The notes below the pieces were generated by a model that saw only the letters and a program-made list of their open reading frames with translations, made no database searches and was not told the origin of the DNA. From Xylanibacter ruminicola (GTDB lineage Bacteria; Bacteroidota; Bacteroidia; Bacteroidales; Bacteroidaceae), in assembly GCF_900142525.1 (NCBI RefSeq), contig NZ_FRBD01000024.1, positions 1 through 56,549 of the forward strand: 56,549 bases of DNA, in the 5' to 3' direction. This document shows positions 16,876 through 24,330 of this stretch, one piece after another. The translations under genes and the position numbers were made by a program. How positions within the stretch are numbered: position 1 is the stretch's first letter; each line of letters begins with the position of its first letter.

Positions 16876-18093
16876 TTAGAATCTCATTCCGAAGTTAATC
16901 TGCACGTCGGCCTCGCGGTTGTTTATCTTGGTATCGGCATTGTTTCGGTACAGATACTGGCGATAATTCGCAAGGAAATTCAGCAGATAACGGCCAAAGC
17001 TATAGCTCACAGCTACTCGCCCGAAGCAGTTGAACATAAAACGGCTGCGACCGTTATCCACCGCGTCGTAGTAGTGAGCGTCGTAGTTGCTCCAAAGCTG
17101 TCGCTCTGCCTCTATCTGATTGGCTCTTTCGGTTGGGTCGGTCGATGTGCCGGCGTATTCGTATGGTGAACTGAAGTCCTCGCCATGGTGATACAGATTG
17201 TTCCAAATGGAAATCATCGGTATTACCGACATGTGTACACACAATTTTCCGCCGTTGATAGCCCAGTTATATCCATATCCCGCGCCTAAAGAAAATTTCT
17301 TGTTGAAGAATATGTCGCGGTCGTAGTTGAAAAGATCATTGGCTCCGAACCTACTCTGGTAGTAATTACCCATTACAAACACGCTGCCTGCACTGCGTTT
17401 CTGCACCATGTCGCCGTAAGCACCGGCTGCTAGGCTGAATCTCTTGTTGTTGAACACGTAGTACCCCTCAATATAGAAAATCTTAAGGTCTATCTGACCT
17501 GCAGGGATGGTGCTTTCGGAGGTGATGGCAGGGTCGTGGGTTTCGTTCGCAAAATTGTCAACCCATTGTTGCGTGGCCTGATTATACGCATCGTCAAGAA
17601 TACCCTCCATGTTCCTTAGCGACTTGTATCGTATGCGAGCGCCCCAAACAGAGCCGTTCTTCGCCAGTCCGAACGACATGCTGTAGCGGTTGCGTATGGG
17701 GATGGGCAGTTCTATAGATATGCCGCGCCAATCTATGCCCAGTTCTAACTCATTCTGGTAGGTGTGCATATCGGCCTTCATGTATTTCTTTTCCGAAAAG
17801 TTCGGTGGCATGTACTCTGTGAAAGGTATGTCGTTATTGTCGACCAACACGGGGAACGTCATGTCGTGCTGCTGAAAATAGCCATAATATCCCAGATAAA
17901 CCATTCTACTCAGCTTGGGTTTGCGTATGTAGTTAGTGTCGACGCCTTCTTCCTGCATACGATCAAGCATGGCGTCGGTAGATTTCAGGAACTTGCCGAG
18001 TCCATGATCCCAGAAACTTCTTTTCTCTTGCGCAAGCGCGCTAAGTGAGACAGAACAGGCTAATAACAAAATTATATCATACCGTATCTTCAT
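16876..18093 (-). CDS. Secreted DUF4421-like protein
   Basis: This 405-residue protein begins at the ATG at 18093. A TTG further up lies in the leader box. A signal peptide (ends LSALAQ) is followed by DTNYIRKPKLSRMVYLGYYG and many amphipathic strands (GIDWRGISIELPIPIRN, YSMSFGLAKNG, FSLGAGYGYNW, INFGMRF at the very end). This pattern resembles DUF4421, a Bacteroidales family of probable outer-membrane barrels of unknown function. It lies between the mutase-like lipoprotein and the PI-PLC lipoprotein in one leftward run. Confidence 0.65.
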   Translation of the reverse strand: MKIRYDIILLLACSVSLSALAQEKRSFWDHGLGKFLKSTDAMLDRMQEEGVDTNYIRKPKLSRMVYLGYYGYFQQHDMTFPVLVDNNDIPFTEYMPPNFSEKKYMKADMHTYQNELELGIDWRGISIELPIPIRNRYSMSFGLAKNGSVWGARIRYKSLRNMEGILDDAYNQATQQWVDNFANETHDPAITSESTIPAGQIDLKIFYIEGYYVFNNKRFSLAAGAYGDMVQKRSAGSVFVMGNYYQSRFGANDLFNYDRDIFFNKKFSLGAGYGYNWAINGGKLCVHMSVIPMISIWNNLYHHGEDFSSPYEYAGTSTDPTERANQIEAERQLWSNYDAHYYDAVDNGRSRFMFNCFGRVAVSYSFGRYLLNFLANYRQYLYRNNADTKINNREADVQINFGMRF

Positions 18094-18107
18094 ATTCAAT
18101 GACTGCA

Positions 18108-18123
18108 AGATTGTTTTAAGTTA
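18108..18123 (-). promoter_or_regulatory. Shared leader box (copy 2) before the DUF4421-like gene
   Basis: The minus-strand TAACTTAAAACAATCT is identical to the copy at 16821-16836. Here it ends 14 nt before the ATG at 18093. It overlaps the end of the upstream gene's intergenic space. Confidence 0.6.
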
Positions 18124-18966
18124 CTATTTATAGTTTGCGGATATCCACTCGATAATATTCAGGAAGAAGCTAAGGGCTGCCGTCTCATGGTTGGTGGCGC
18201 CGAGTTCTTTGATCAGTTCGGAGCTGTACTCATCTTCATACGCAAACTCCTCGTACCACAGACCTACAAGGCTCTCTTCTATCTCCTGTTGGCTGGGGAT
18301 TGAGGGGTTATCGCTGATGAGACACTGGCCGGTCATTTCCTTGGGCTGTTGCAGGCCCATGATGTGGAGCACGGAAGGGGCCACATCGGCCAGGATGCCG
18401 CTGCGCACCGTCGCGTTCTTGTTCGCCGTCACGTAGATGAAGGGGACAGGGTTCGTAGAGTGTGCCGTGTTGGGTGTGCCGTCGTCATTGATGGCATGGT
18501 CGGCATTGCCGTGGTCGGCGGTGATAATGACGTCGTAGCCCATTGTCTTGGCCGTCTCCACGACCTCGTTCAGGCACTGGTCAATCACCGTCACGGCCTT
18601 TCCGATGGCGGTATAGACGCCTGTGTGACCCACCATGTCGGCGTTGGCGAAATTTACTACAATCCAGTCGTACTTGTCGGTCTTGAGAGCCCCCACCAAT
18701 CTATCCTTCACCTCGATGGCCGACATCTCGGGCTTTAGGTCGTAGGTGGCCTTCAGGTAGTCCATGTAAGGTGTGGCTGTCTGTGCAATCACGTCCCCCC
18801 GGCCCTTGTCGCCGATGCCCCAGCCGTCCAGAATTATCAGCAGTGCCTTCTTGGCGTGGCCGTCGGCCTTCGTCCCCGGGTTATCGATGTTCGTCGTACA
18901 AGCTGTGAACATCATCATGCCGCAAACAAAGATGGCAGCTTTCATCCAATGCATCATTCTAACCAT
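18124..18966 (-). CDS. Internally deleted phosphoglycerate-mutase-like lipoprotein
   Basis: This 280-residue protein has a lipoprotein signal (CGMMMFTAC) and is clearly derived from cofactor-independent phosphoglycerate mutase (about 510 residues). Residues 40-75 match the mutase N-terminus ([29 protein letters not shown]). The sequence then jumps at a shared TY into the C-terminal half ([44 protein letters not shown]). The metal ligands equivalent to Asp12, Asp403, His407, Asp444, His445 and His462 remain. The segment with the Ser62 nucleophile (GNSEVGH) and the whole phosphotransferase domain are gone. It cannot be a normal glycolytic mutase; an envelope phosphatase, phosphodiesterase or binding protein is possible. 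The C-terminal 60 residues are unrelated to the mutase. The start at 18966 is chosen by spacing to the leader box. Confidence 0.85.
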   Translation of the reverse strand: MVRMMHWMKAAIFVCGMMMFTACTTNIDNPGTKADGHAKKALLIILDGWGIGDKGRGDVIAQTATPYMDYLKATYDLKPEMSAIEVKDRLVGALKTDKYDWIVVNFANADMVGHTGVYTAIGKAVTVIDQCLNEVVETAKTMGYDVIITADHGNADHAINDDGTPNTAHSTNPVPFIYVTANKNATVRSGILADVAPSVLHIMGLQQPKEMTGQCLISDNPSIPSQQEIEESLVGLWYEEFAYEDEYSSELIKELGATNHETAALSFFLNIIEWISANYK

Positions 18967-18970
18967 TATC

Positions 18971-18986
18971 AAATTGTTTTAAGTTA
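18971..18986 (-). promoter_or_regulatory. Shared leader box (copy 3) before the mutase-like gene
   Basis: The minus-strand TAACTTAAAACAATTT differs by one base from the other two copies. It ends 4 nt before the ATG at 18966, the same spacing as for the PI-PLC gene. Confidence 0.6.
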
Positions 18987-19025
18987 ATAGTAATGTTATC
19001 TATGTTTCGGTTAGTTTAATACGAA

Positions 19026-19589
19026 CTACATGCTCCCCTTTTCGGCCTCGGTTACGAAGCAGGCCACCAGTCCGTAGGTGATGGTGGGGCGGATCCATAT
19101 TTCCACCAGCAAATATTCGGTATATTCGTTGGATGGCTCCAGATAGATGTCCAGATTATAGAGTGCGGCAATGATCATATCGATGACGCAGATGGCCCAC
19201 AGGTTGCGCTTGGTATAGCTTTTCCAGTTTTTGCGCGCATAGAAATAGGTGAGCATGCAGAGCAGCAGTACCGACAGTGTGAGGCACACCAGATGGAGCG
19301 AGCGATAGGCCAGCGGCGGCGCGAAGAGAATGTCACGCAGCAGTACCGTGATGCCCACCGAGATGGAACACCAGTAGTTGAAACTAAAGGTGTCGAGATG
19401 GTTGAAGAAATACATCCATATCATGACCAGGCTGGCAATGTAGAACATATTGAGCACCAGTTCGGGCCAGGTATTGGCCAATCCGAAGTGCATAACGGCG
19501 TAAAGCATGACGCCAACCGACAGTGTGCCACCCACAGCGGTAACCACAATGTCGAATATCTTAGCACCTTTCTTGAATCTTGTTTGCAT
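19026..19589 (-). CDS. Small polytopic membrane protein
   Basis: This 187-residue protein has about five hydrophobic spans (for example VVTAVGGTLSVGVMLYAVMH, MFYIASLVMIWMYFF and a leucine-rich span near 115-135) and no signal peptide or recognised domain. I chose the ATG at 19589 (MQTRFKKGAKIF); the open frame upstream reads through the neighbouring gene in another frame and has no membrane character. It lies 14 bp downstream of the orphan 7TM gene in the same direction and upstream of the secreted-protein genes. The function is not recognised. Confidence 0.75.
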   Translation of the reverse strand: MQTRFKKGAKIFDIVVTAVGGTLSVGVMLYAVMHFGLANTWPELVLNMFYIASLVMIWMYFFNHLDTFSFNYWCSISVGITVLLRDILFAPPLAYRSLHLVCLTLSVLLLCMLTYFYARKNWKSYTKRNLWAICVIDMIIAALYNLDIYLEPSNEYTEYLLVEIWIRPTITYGLVACFVTEAEKGSM

Positions 19590-19603
19590 ATACCTTATTA
19601 TAT

Positions 19604-20314
19604 TTATAGTTCGTTTTCCAGTTCCTGTAATGTCTCCACGCGCCATAGCAGGAAGGCGATGATGACGATGGTGATGATCTGCGACAGATACTCGCGCATC
19701 AGCTCGCCGGCGTTCGAAGTATAAGCCACATAGACCGCCAACAGAGCGATGACGAACACCATGCTCTGCCAAAGCTCTTTGCGCTCCAGGTCGGCATAAT
19801 TGTCGAGCAGCCAGCGCCCATACTTCCGCAGTGCGAAGATGTAATAGACCACAAAGACGGCGATGACGGCCATCTGCCAGTAGTGCGTCAGCTCATAGCC
19901 CCAGAACTCGCTGCGACCGACTATGCCCACCGCAGCAGCCAACACCTCGGGTACCTGAGCCAGCAGCCAGGGCCAGAGCGAGCGTCGACGATCTTGCAAC
20001 ATGGCCAGCAGCACGGCCATCACCAGCGGCACCAGCGTGACGTGGTCGAGCATGATGGCGGTGATGTTACGCGCCAAGCGGTCGTCAGTCAGCCAACAGA
20101 TGCCCAGCACATACCACCACACGTGGCTGGCTGCCATCGCTGCCATCAGCGCTGCCGTCCAGCAGCGCAGCCTGCGACTCGACGTGATCTCCTCGCCAAC
20201 GAAAGCATTGCCGCGTCTGAATATCAGGTACAGGCATGCCAGCAGAGCAAAGAACCCTGCCATGCCATAAAGCATGATGAATAGCACATCCTGTAGTCCC
20301 TGGTATTCGTACAT
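19604..20314 (-). CDS. Orphan 7TM protein, paralogue of the AraC regulator's membrane domain
   Basis: This 236-residue, seven-span membrane protein is homologous over its whole length to the N-terminal half of the divergent regulator at 20595. Shared segments include RRGNAF, a SHVWWY/GHVWWY pair, AMLQDRRR, KYGRWLLDNYADLE and LLWRVETL. It stops exactly where the regulator's linker to its AraC domain begins, so it is a sensor domain without a DNA-binding part. It could form heterodimers with the regulator or titrate the same signal (inference). Its own promoter is at 20342-20373, and it heads the leftward run towards the secreted proteins. Confidence 0.85.
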   Translation of the reverse strand: MYEYQGLQDVLFIMLYGMAGFFALLACLYLIFRRGNAFVGEEITSSRRLRCWTAALMAAMAASHVWWYVLGICWLTDDRLARNITAIMLDHVTLVPLVMAVLLAMLQDRRRSLWPWLLAQVPEVLAAAVGIVGRSEFWGYELTHYWQMAVIAVFVVYYIFALRKYGRWLLDNYADLERKELWQSMVFVIALLAVYVAYTSNAGELMREYLSQIITIVIIAFLLWRVETLQELENEL

Positions 20315-20341
20315 GTCAAAAGGTTTTAGTTATTTCCGTGA

Positions 20342-20373
20342 CAAATATAAGAAAATATTTCAGATTTTGCAAT
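20342..20373 (-). promoter_or_regulatory. Leftward promoter of the orphan 7TM / secreted-protein run
   Basis: The minus-strand -7 TATATTTG (plus 20342-20349) and an ATTG -33 (plus CAAT 20370-20373) are 20 bp apart. The predicted start near 20336 gives a leader of about 22 nt. The phased repeats begin about 27 bp further upstream. Confidence 0.5.
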
Positions 20374-20399
20374 ACCCTAAATGCCTGCAAAGAAAGATT

Positions 20400-20490
20400 T
20401 TGCAGATTTTGAAACAATTATTGCATATTTTGAAAGTCGGCCTTCAAAAATTGCATATTTTGAAAGTCGGATTGCATATTTTGAAAGTCA
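20400..20490 (+). repeat. Helically phased direct repeats, putative AraC operator
   Basis: The motif TTGCATATTTTGAAAGTC occurs at 20421, 20451 and 20472, with a degenerate copy (TTGCAGATTTTGAAAC) at 20400 and an inverted half-site (CCTTCAAAA) at 20441-20449. Start-to-start distances of 21, 30 and 21 bp are close to two, three and two helical turns, so bound monomers would face the same side. The array lies between the two divergent promoters. AraC-type proteins typically bind such asymmetric direct repeats. Confidence 0.7.
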
Positions 20491-20560
20491 GTCAGGATTT
20501 TCGTCGAGGTTAATTATTTATTTTTTTAGGCAAATGATGCGGTAAATTCGAAAATTATTG

Positions 20561-20568
20561 TATCTTTG
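20561..20568 (+). promoter_or_regulatory. -7 box of the 7TM-AraC regulator gene
   Basis: TATCTTTG lies 26 bp before the ATG at 20595. No good TTTG is seen at the -33 position, which suits an activator-dependent promoter. Confidence 0.55.
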
Positions 20569-20594
20569 TCGCCATAAACTAAGATATTACGCCC

Positions 20595-21776
20595 ATGTCT
20601 ATCGAGCACATATCAGACGAGATGATACTGTTTTTTATCATCTATGGTATAACGGCAGCAATTCCGTTTATGGCAGCTCTATACCTGTTGTTGCGACGTG
20701 GCAATGCCTTTGCGCCGGGCGTTGAGCCACCTATGAGACTGCGACGTTGGGCTGCGTCGTTCTTTGCCGTAGCAGCACTGGGACATGTGTGGTGGTATCT
20801 GTTCTTCGTTTTTTCTGGCGAGATCAATTCTGCCAGTTATGTGCTAGTGACCGTGCTCGATTGTGTGGGGTTGCTCATTACGTTGGCTGGCACGCTGCTG
20901 GCCATGCTGCAAGACCGCCGTCGGCCCGTCTGGCCGGCTTTTGTGGCTTTGGTACCACTTTTGGCGCTTGGGGGATTGCAGTTAATCTATCCCAATCAAT
21001 ACTTCATGAACATCGCCACCGCATATATTCTTACGATTTATGTGCTCTTCTCCGTGTATATGGTGTTTGCCGTGAGGAGATACGGGCGGTGGCTGAACGA
21101 CAACTATGCCGACCTTGAGAATAAAAAGGTATGGCTCAGCCAAGTAGTGTCGCTCGTCTGCCTGTTGCTATTTATCCTCTATTCACTCGTCGACACCGCC
21201 AACATCCTGCTTTACGTCCTGCATCTCTTAGAACTCGTACTCTTTACCCTCCTCCTATGGCGAGTAGAGACTCTGCCGCAGTTGGCAGATAATACAACCG
21301 AAGAAGAGATTATCGAGCAAGCTCCGGTAGAGCTGCCAACACAACCCCACGAGGAGCCGGTGACAGAGGTACCGGAGCCTCCAACTCCAACGACTGAAAG
21401 TAATCTCTCACCTCTAAAAAATACTCTCGACCTCGCCCAGATTGAGCAACTACTAGCCGAGCATTGTGTTGACACAAAACTCTTTCTGCGCCACGACCTT
21501 ACGCTGCAGCAGCTAGCCCAGAATATTGGTATCAACCGTTTCTATCTCAGCCAGTATTTCTCGCGTCAGAGCATCACATATAATACCTATATTAATAATC
21601 TGCGCATCAACTACTTCATCAGCCGCTATAACGAGCTTTCGAAGGCTAACCAGCCCATCGTTGCCCAGGAGCTGGCCAACGAGAGCGGTTACCGAAGTTA
21701 TAGCACCTTCAGCCTAGCCTTCAAACAGCGCACAGGCCAAAGCGTAACAGCATGGATGCGCGAAATATCTGATTAG
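20595..21776 (+). CDS. Membrane-bound AraC-family regulator with 7TM sensor domain
   Basis: This is a 393-residue one-component regulator. Residues 10-225 contain seven hydrophobic spans (for example FFIIYGITAAIPFMAALYLL and VVSLVCLLLFILYSL). Residues 230-275 are an acidic, proline-rich linker. Residues 285-393 form a double helix-turn-helix AraC domain (LTLQQLAQNIGINRFYLSQY, then IVAQELANESGYRSYSTFSL and FKQRTGQSVTAWM). It would bind DNA while anchored in the inner membrane. The membrane half has an orphan paralogue encoded divergently. Phased repeats between the two genes are the obvious binding site. Its signal is unknown. It overlaps nothing and ends 2 bp before the convergent esterase gene. 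Confidence 0.9.
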   Translation: MSIEHISDEMILFFIIYGITAAIPFMAALYLLLRRGNAFAPGVEPPMRLRRWAASFFAVAALGHVWWYLFFVFSGEINSASYVLVTVLDCVGLLITLAGTLLAMLQDRRRPVWPAFVALVPLLALGGLQLIYPNQYFMNIATAYILTIYVLFSVYMVFAVRRYGRWLNDNYADLENKKVWLSQVVSLVCLLLFILYSLVDTANILLYVLHLLELVLFTLLLWRVETLPQLADNTTEEEIIEQAPVELPTQPHEEPVTEVPEPPTPTTESNLSPLKNTLDLAQIEQLLAEHCVDTKLFLRHDLTLQQLAQNIGINRFYLSQYFSRQSITYNTYINNLRINYFISRYNELSKANQPIVAQELANESGYRSYSTFSLAFKQRTGQSVTAWMREISD

Positions 21777-21778
21777 AC

Positions 21779-23224
21779 TTATTCCGTAATGGCCTTGGCG
21801 ATGATATCGGCCATTTTCTTAGCACCCTCTCCGTTGGGGTGGATGCCATCGTCTACCACCTTGTCGGCATCGTTGGCCAGCAGGGTGTGCAGGTCGATCA
21901 CCTGCAGGCCGTACTGCTTGGCTACTTCTTGTTGGATGGGGATGATCTCATCGGTAATCACCTTGTCGTTGATATTCCAACTAGGTTTGAATGCCGGGAT
22001 TGGTGTGCAGAGATAAATCTTTGGGCCTGCAACCTTCACTGCCTTGGCCTTCTTACCTTTCTTCTTGCCAGCGGGCTGAGCCAGGTCTGGGCGCAGGGTG
22101 GTAATCATCTGCTGCAGGTCCTTCTTGAAGTCGGCACCATACTGCCAGTTCTCGGGCTTAGAGTCGTTGGTACCCAACTTGATAATCACTACATCGGGTT
22201 TGAATGCCAACGCATCGCGCCAAGCCTGCTCGTTCATATAAGGGAAGTCGCCCTTGTTCAACATGGTACGAGCGCTCACACCGAAGTTCTTCACCCAATA
22301 GCCATCGCCCAGAAGGCCCTGCAACTGAGCGGGATAGCCATACTTGGCGCGCATGTCAATGCCGTAGCCATCGGTAATGCTGTTGCCGATACAAGCCACG
22401 CGAACAGCATCCTGCTTGGGAGCTTTGATAGACTTGAGCCAGCTACCCAGGTCGTTCAGCATCTGGTCGTGATACTTGAACCAAGGACCGAATCCGAATC
22501 CGTGGTCGCCCGATGGATAGATATACATGGCACACTCGTTGCCGGCATTACGCATGGCCGAGAAGTACTGCACACCATTGGTAACTACAGGCACCAAGCG
22601 GTCGTCGCTGGCACTGATGATACAGGCAGGCGGCGTGAGGTGACTGCGCACGGCATTCTGAGTAGAATACATGTTTACAAGCTTGGGATCCTTATGTCCT
22701 TCTTCGCCCAGGAAGTTGATGCACGACCACTTGTGCGATACCCGCTCGTCCATCGAGATGACGGGATAGAACAGGATAGAGAAGTTAGGACGCACCTCGT
22801 AGGGCGAGAGTGTCGAGATGACCGACGAGAGATGTCCGCCAGCCGAGAATCCCATGATACCCACATCGTTAGGATTGATATGCCAAGCCTGAGCCGAGTC
22901 GCGCACCGTGCGGAATCCCTGCTCTACATCGCCTACGGGAATGGTACGGTTGCCGTTAGGCAATCGGTAGTTAACCACGAAATAGGCAATACCCTGCTTG
23001 TTCATCCAGTCGGATGCCAGATAACCCTCGTGCGTATTTGAGAGCATCGAATAGCCGCCACCAGGTACACCAACAATAGCTCTGCCCGAGGGATTCTCAG
23101 GTAGGAAACACACCATCTGAGCCTTACCGTCGTCGGTCAGGTTCAGCGTAAACTTTCTTGCTGTCTGTGCTTGCATCGTCATAGCAAGCATCATCATTCC
23201 TGTAATGAATAGTTTTCTGTTCAT
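21779..23224 (-). CDS. Two-domain secreted esterase: alpha/beta hydrolase fused to SGNH/GDSL hydrolase
   Basis: This 481-residue exported protein (signal ends MTMQAQ) carries two esterase folds. Residues 30-270 are an alpha/beta hydrolase of acetylxylan-esterase-like type: VGVPGGGYSM (oxyanion loop), GFSAGGHLS (nucleophile Ser), SDDRLVP (Asp) and GDHGFGFG (His). Residues 280-481 are an SGNH hydrolase: CIGNSITDGYG (block I), KLGTNDS (block III) and DGIHPNGEG (catalytic Asp/His). A lysine-rich insertion (GKKKGKKAKAVK) lies in the second domain. Such fusions in plant-polysaccharide degraders remove acetyl or other ester groups from hemicellulose, which fits the GH9 and GH31 genes nearby. The substrate is inferred. 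Confidence 0.88.
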   Translation of the reverse strand: MNRKLFITGMMMLAMTMQAQTARKFTLNLTDDGKAQMVCFLPENPSGRAIVGVPGGGYSMLSNTHEGYLASDWMNKQGIAYFVVNYRLPNGNRTIPVGDVEQGFRTVRDSAQAWHINPNDVGIMGFSAGGHLSSVISTLSPYEVRPNFSILFYPVISMDERVSHKWSCINFLGEEGHKDPKLVNMYSTQNAVRSHLTPPACIISASDDRLVPVVTNGVQYFSAMRNAGNECAMYIYPSGDHGFGFGPWFKYHDQMLNDLGSWLKSIKAPKQDAVRVACIGNSITDGYGIDMRAKYGYPAQLQGLLGDGYWVKNFGVSARTMLNKGDFPYMNEQAWRDALAFKPDVVIIKLGTNDSKPENWQYGADFKKDLQQMITTLRPDLAQPAGKKKGKKAKAVKVAGPKIYLCTPIPAFKPSWNINDKVITDEIIPIQQEVAKQYGLQVIDLHTLLANDADKVVDDGIHPNGEGAKKMADIIAKAITE

Positions 23225-23238
23225 AGTTTTTTAATATG

Positions 23239-24204
23239 CTAGTTTTTATCTTTAAAATATGCTGCCACACGGTCGGCCATGTTCTGTCGGATGTAGGGAT
23301 AATAGAACTTGAGTTCCATATGATGATAGTTTCCCGGCACCCCGATAACAGGCATCGGTTTATCGTTCTTGTAATCTCCTATCAGCAACAGGCGACTCTC
23401 CGGATCCAGTCGGGCCGTCAGTGTGTCGTTATGCTCTTTATCATGAAACACGAACCTGGCACTCGTCGTGTCGGTACGCCAGTTGATAGGGTTGATACAA
23501 AATATGTTTCCACCACTCACAATCGGTATCTCGCTCTTAGGCGTCTTTACCGAGTTAAAGCAAATAGACACGCCCGTATCAACAGCACCACAAGCCGAGC
23601 GCAGAAGCTTACACGCCGCTGTATCCTTGGCGGTAATCTTATAGCCTATGAAATAGGCAGCCACCATCCTTTCGGCGATGCTGTCGGGCATACGTTTCAT
23701 GATTTCGGTTACGGCATACGCTCCCTGACTGAAACCTGCCAGTATAAACGGACGGCCCTGATTAAAATGTTTGATATAGTAATCCCAACTGTCCACACAG
23801 TCCTTCATGGGCAGCGGAATACGCCTCATAGCCATCTCCTCGGTAGCCCATGACTGCATAGAAGCCTGACGGTAATAAGGCGAATAGTAATTCAATTGAC
23901 CCGAATAGAATGAGTCAACGGCATACATCTCGTGCTTCATTCTACCTCGCAGATAATTATCATAGGTATCGGCATAGTGCGACGTATCATTACCTATCAT
24001 GTGATCACCGGTCTCGGTAGAGATGATATAGAAGAGGTCGGCCTCCCCATGCCTGTCGACCATAAACCACTGCGTAGAATCAGCATAATCAGGCGGTGTA
24101 GGAACAGGACCTACTGCAAGATTGCCATCACTATTCCACGACATGATGAATAGCGAAAAGCATATCCCGAAAAGAACCACAAAAGCCGTCTTAAGCCGAT
24201 ACAT
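23239..24204 (-). CDS. DUF3089 alpha/beta-hydrolase-like protein
   Basis: This 321-residue protein (ATG at 24204) has an N-terminal hydrophobic segment (AFVVLFGICFSLFIM), so it is exported or membrane-anchored. The body matches DUF3089: WFMVDRHGEADLFYIIS near the start, then FILAGFSQGAYAVTEIM with a nucleophile-elbow GFSQG, and VAAYFIGY. This family is predicted to be lipase- or esterase-like, but no substrate is known. It has its own promoter at 24231-24262, divergent from the threonine aldolase. Confidence 0.85.
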   Translation of the reverse strand: MYRLKTAFVVLFGICFSLFIMSWNSDGNLAVGPVPTPPDYADSTQWFMVDRHGEADLFYIISTETGDHMIGNDTSHYADTYDNYLRGRMKHEMYAVDSFYSGQLNYYSPYYRQASMQSWATEEMAMRRIPLPMKDCVDSWDYYIKHFNQGRPFILAGFSQGAYAVTEIMKRMPDSIAERMVAAYFIGYKITAKDTAACKLLRSACGAVDTGVSICFNSVKTPKSEIPIVSGGNIFCINPINWRTDTTSARFVFHDKEHNDTLTARLDPESRLLLIGDYKNDKPMPVIGVPGNYHHMELKFYYPYIRQNMADRVAAYFKDKN

Positions 24205-24230
24205 ACATCTTTTATTGACTAATTTGCGTG

Positions 24231-24262
24231 CAAAAATACAAATTTCATTCGAAGTCTGCAAA
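24231..24262 (-). promoter_or_regulatory. Promoter of the DUF3089 gene
   Basis: The minus-strand TATTTTTG (plus CAAAAATA 24231-24238) and TTTG (plus CAAA 24259-24262) are 20 bp apart. The leader to the ATG is about 20-25 nt. Confidence 0.7.
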
Positions 24263-24278
24263 AAAAGAAATAAGTTTC

Positions 24279-24309
24279 TTTGTTTTGCACTCAACTTTTC
24301 GTAATTTTG
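24279..24309 (+). promoter_or_regulatory. Promoter of the threonine aldolase gene
   Basis: TTTG at 24279-24282, a 19-bp spacer and TAATTTTG at 24302-24309. This position excludes an in-frame upstream start at 24280 and supports the ATG at 24331. Confidence 0.7.
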
Positions 24310-24330
24310 CACGCAAAAAGAAAAAGAAAT

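Noticed and set aside
19589..19772. N-terminal extension of the small membrane protein
   Set aside because: The extra 61 codons overlap the neighbouring 7TM gene in another frame and read as His/Arg-rich nonsense; the ATG at 19589 begins the membrane protein proper.
20400..20490. Short CRISPR-like repeat array
   Set aside because: The repeats are 18-20 bp with spacers of only 2-12 bp and unequal spacing, no cas genes are near, and the location between divergent promoters fits an operator.
20274..20513. Open frame with repeated LHILKVGL on the plus strand
   Set aside because: It merely translates the phased DNA repeats, lies across the divergent promoter region and has no initiation signal.
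21839..23041. 400-codon open frame antisense to the tandem esterase gene
   Set aside because: It is a mirror of the codon bias of the real gene; composition is unlike any protein family and the sense frame has complete catalytic motifs.
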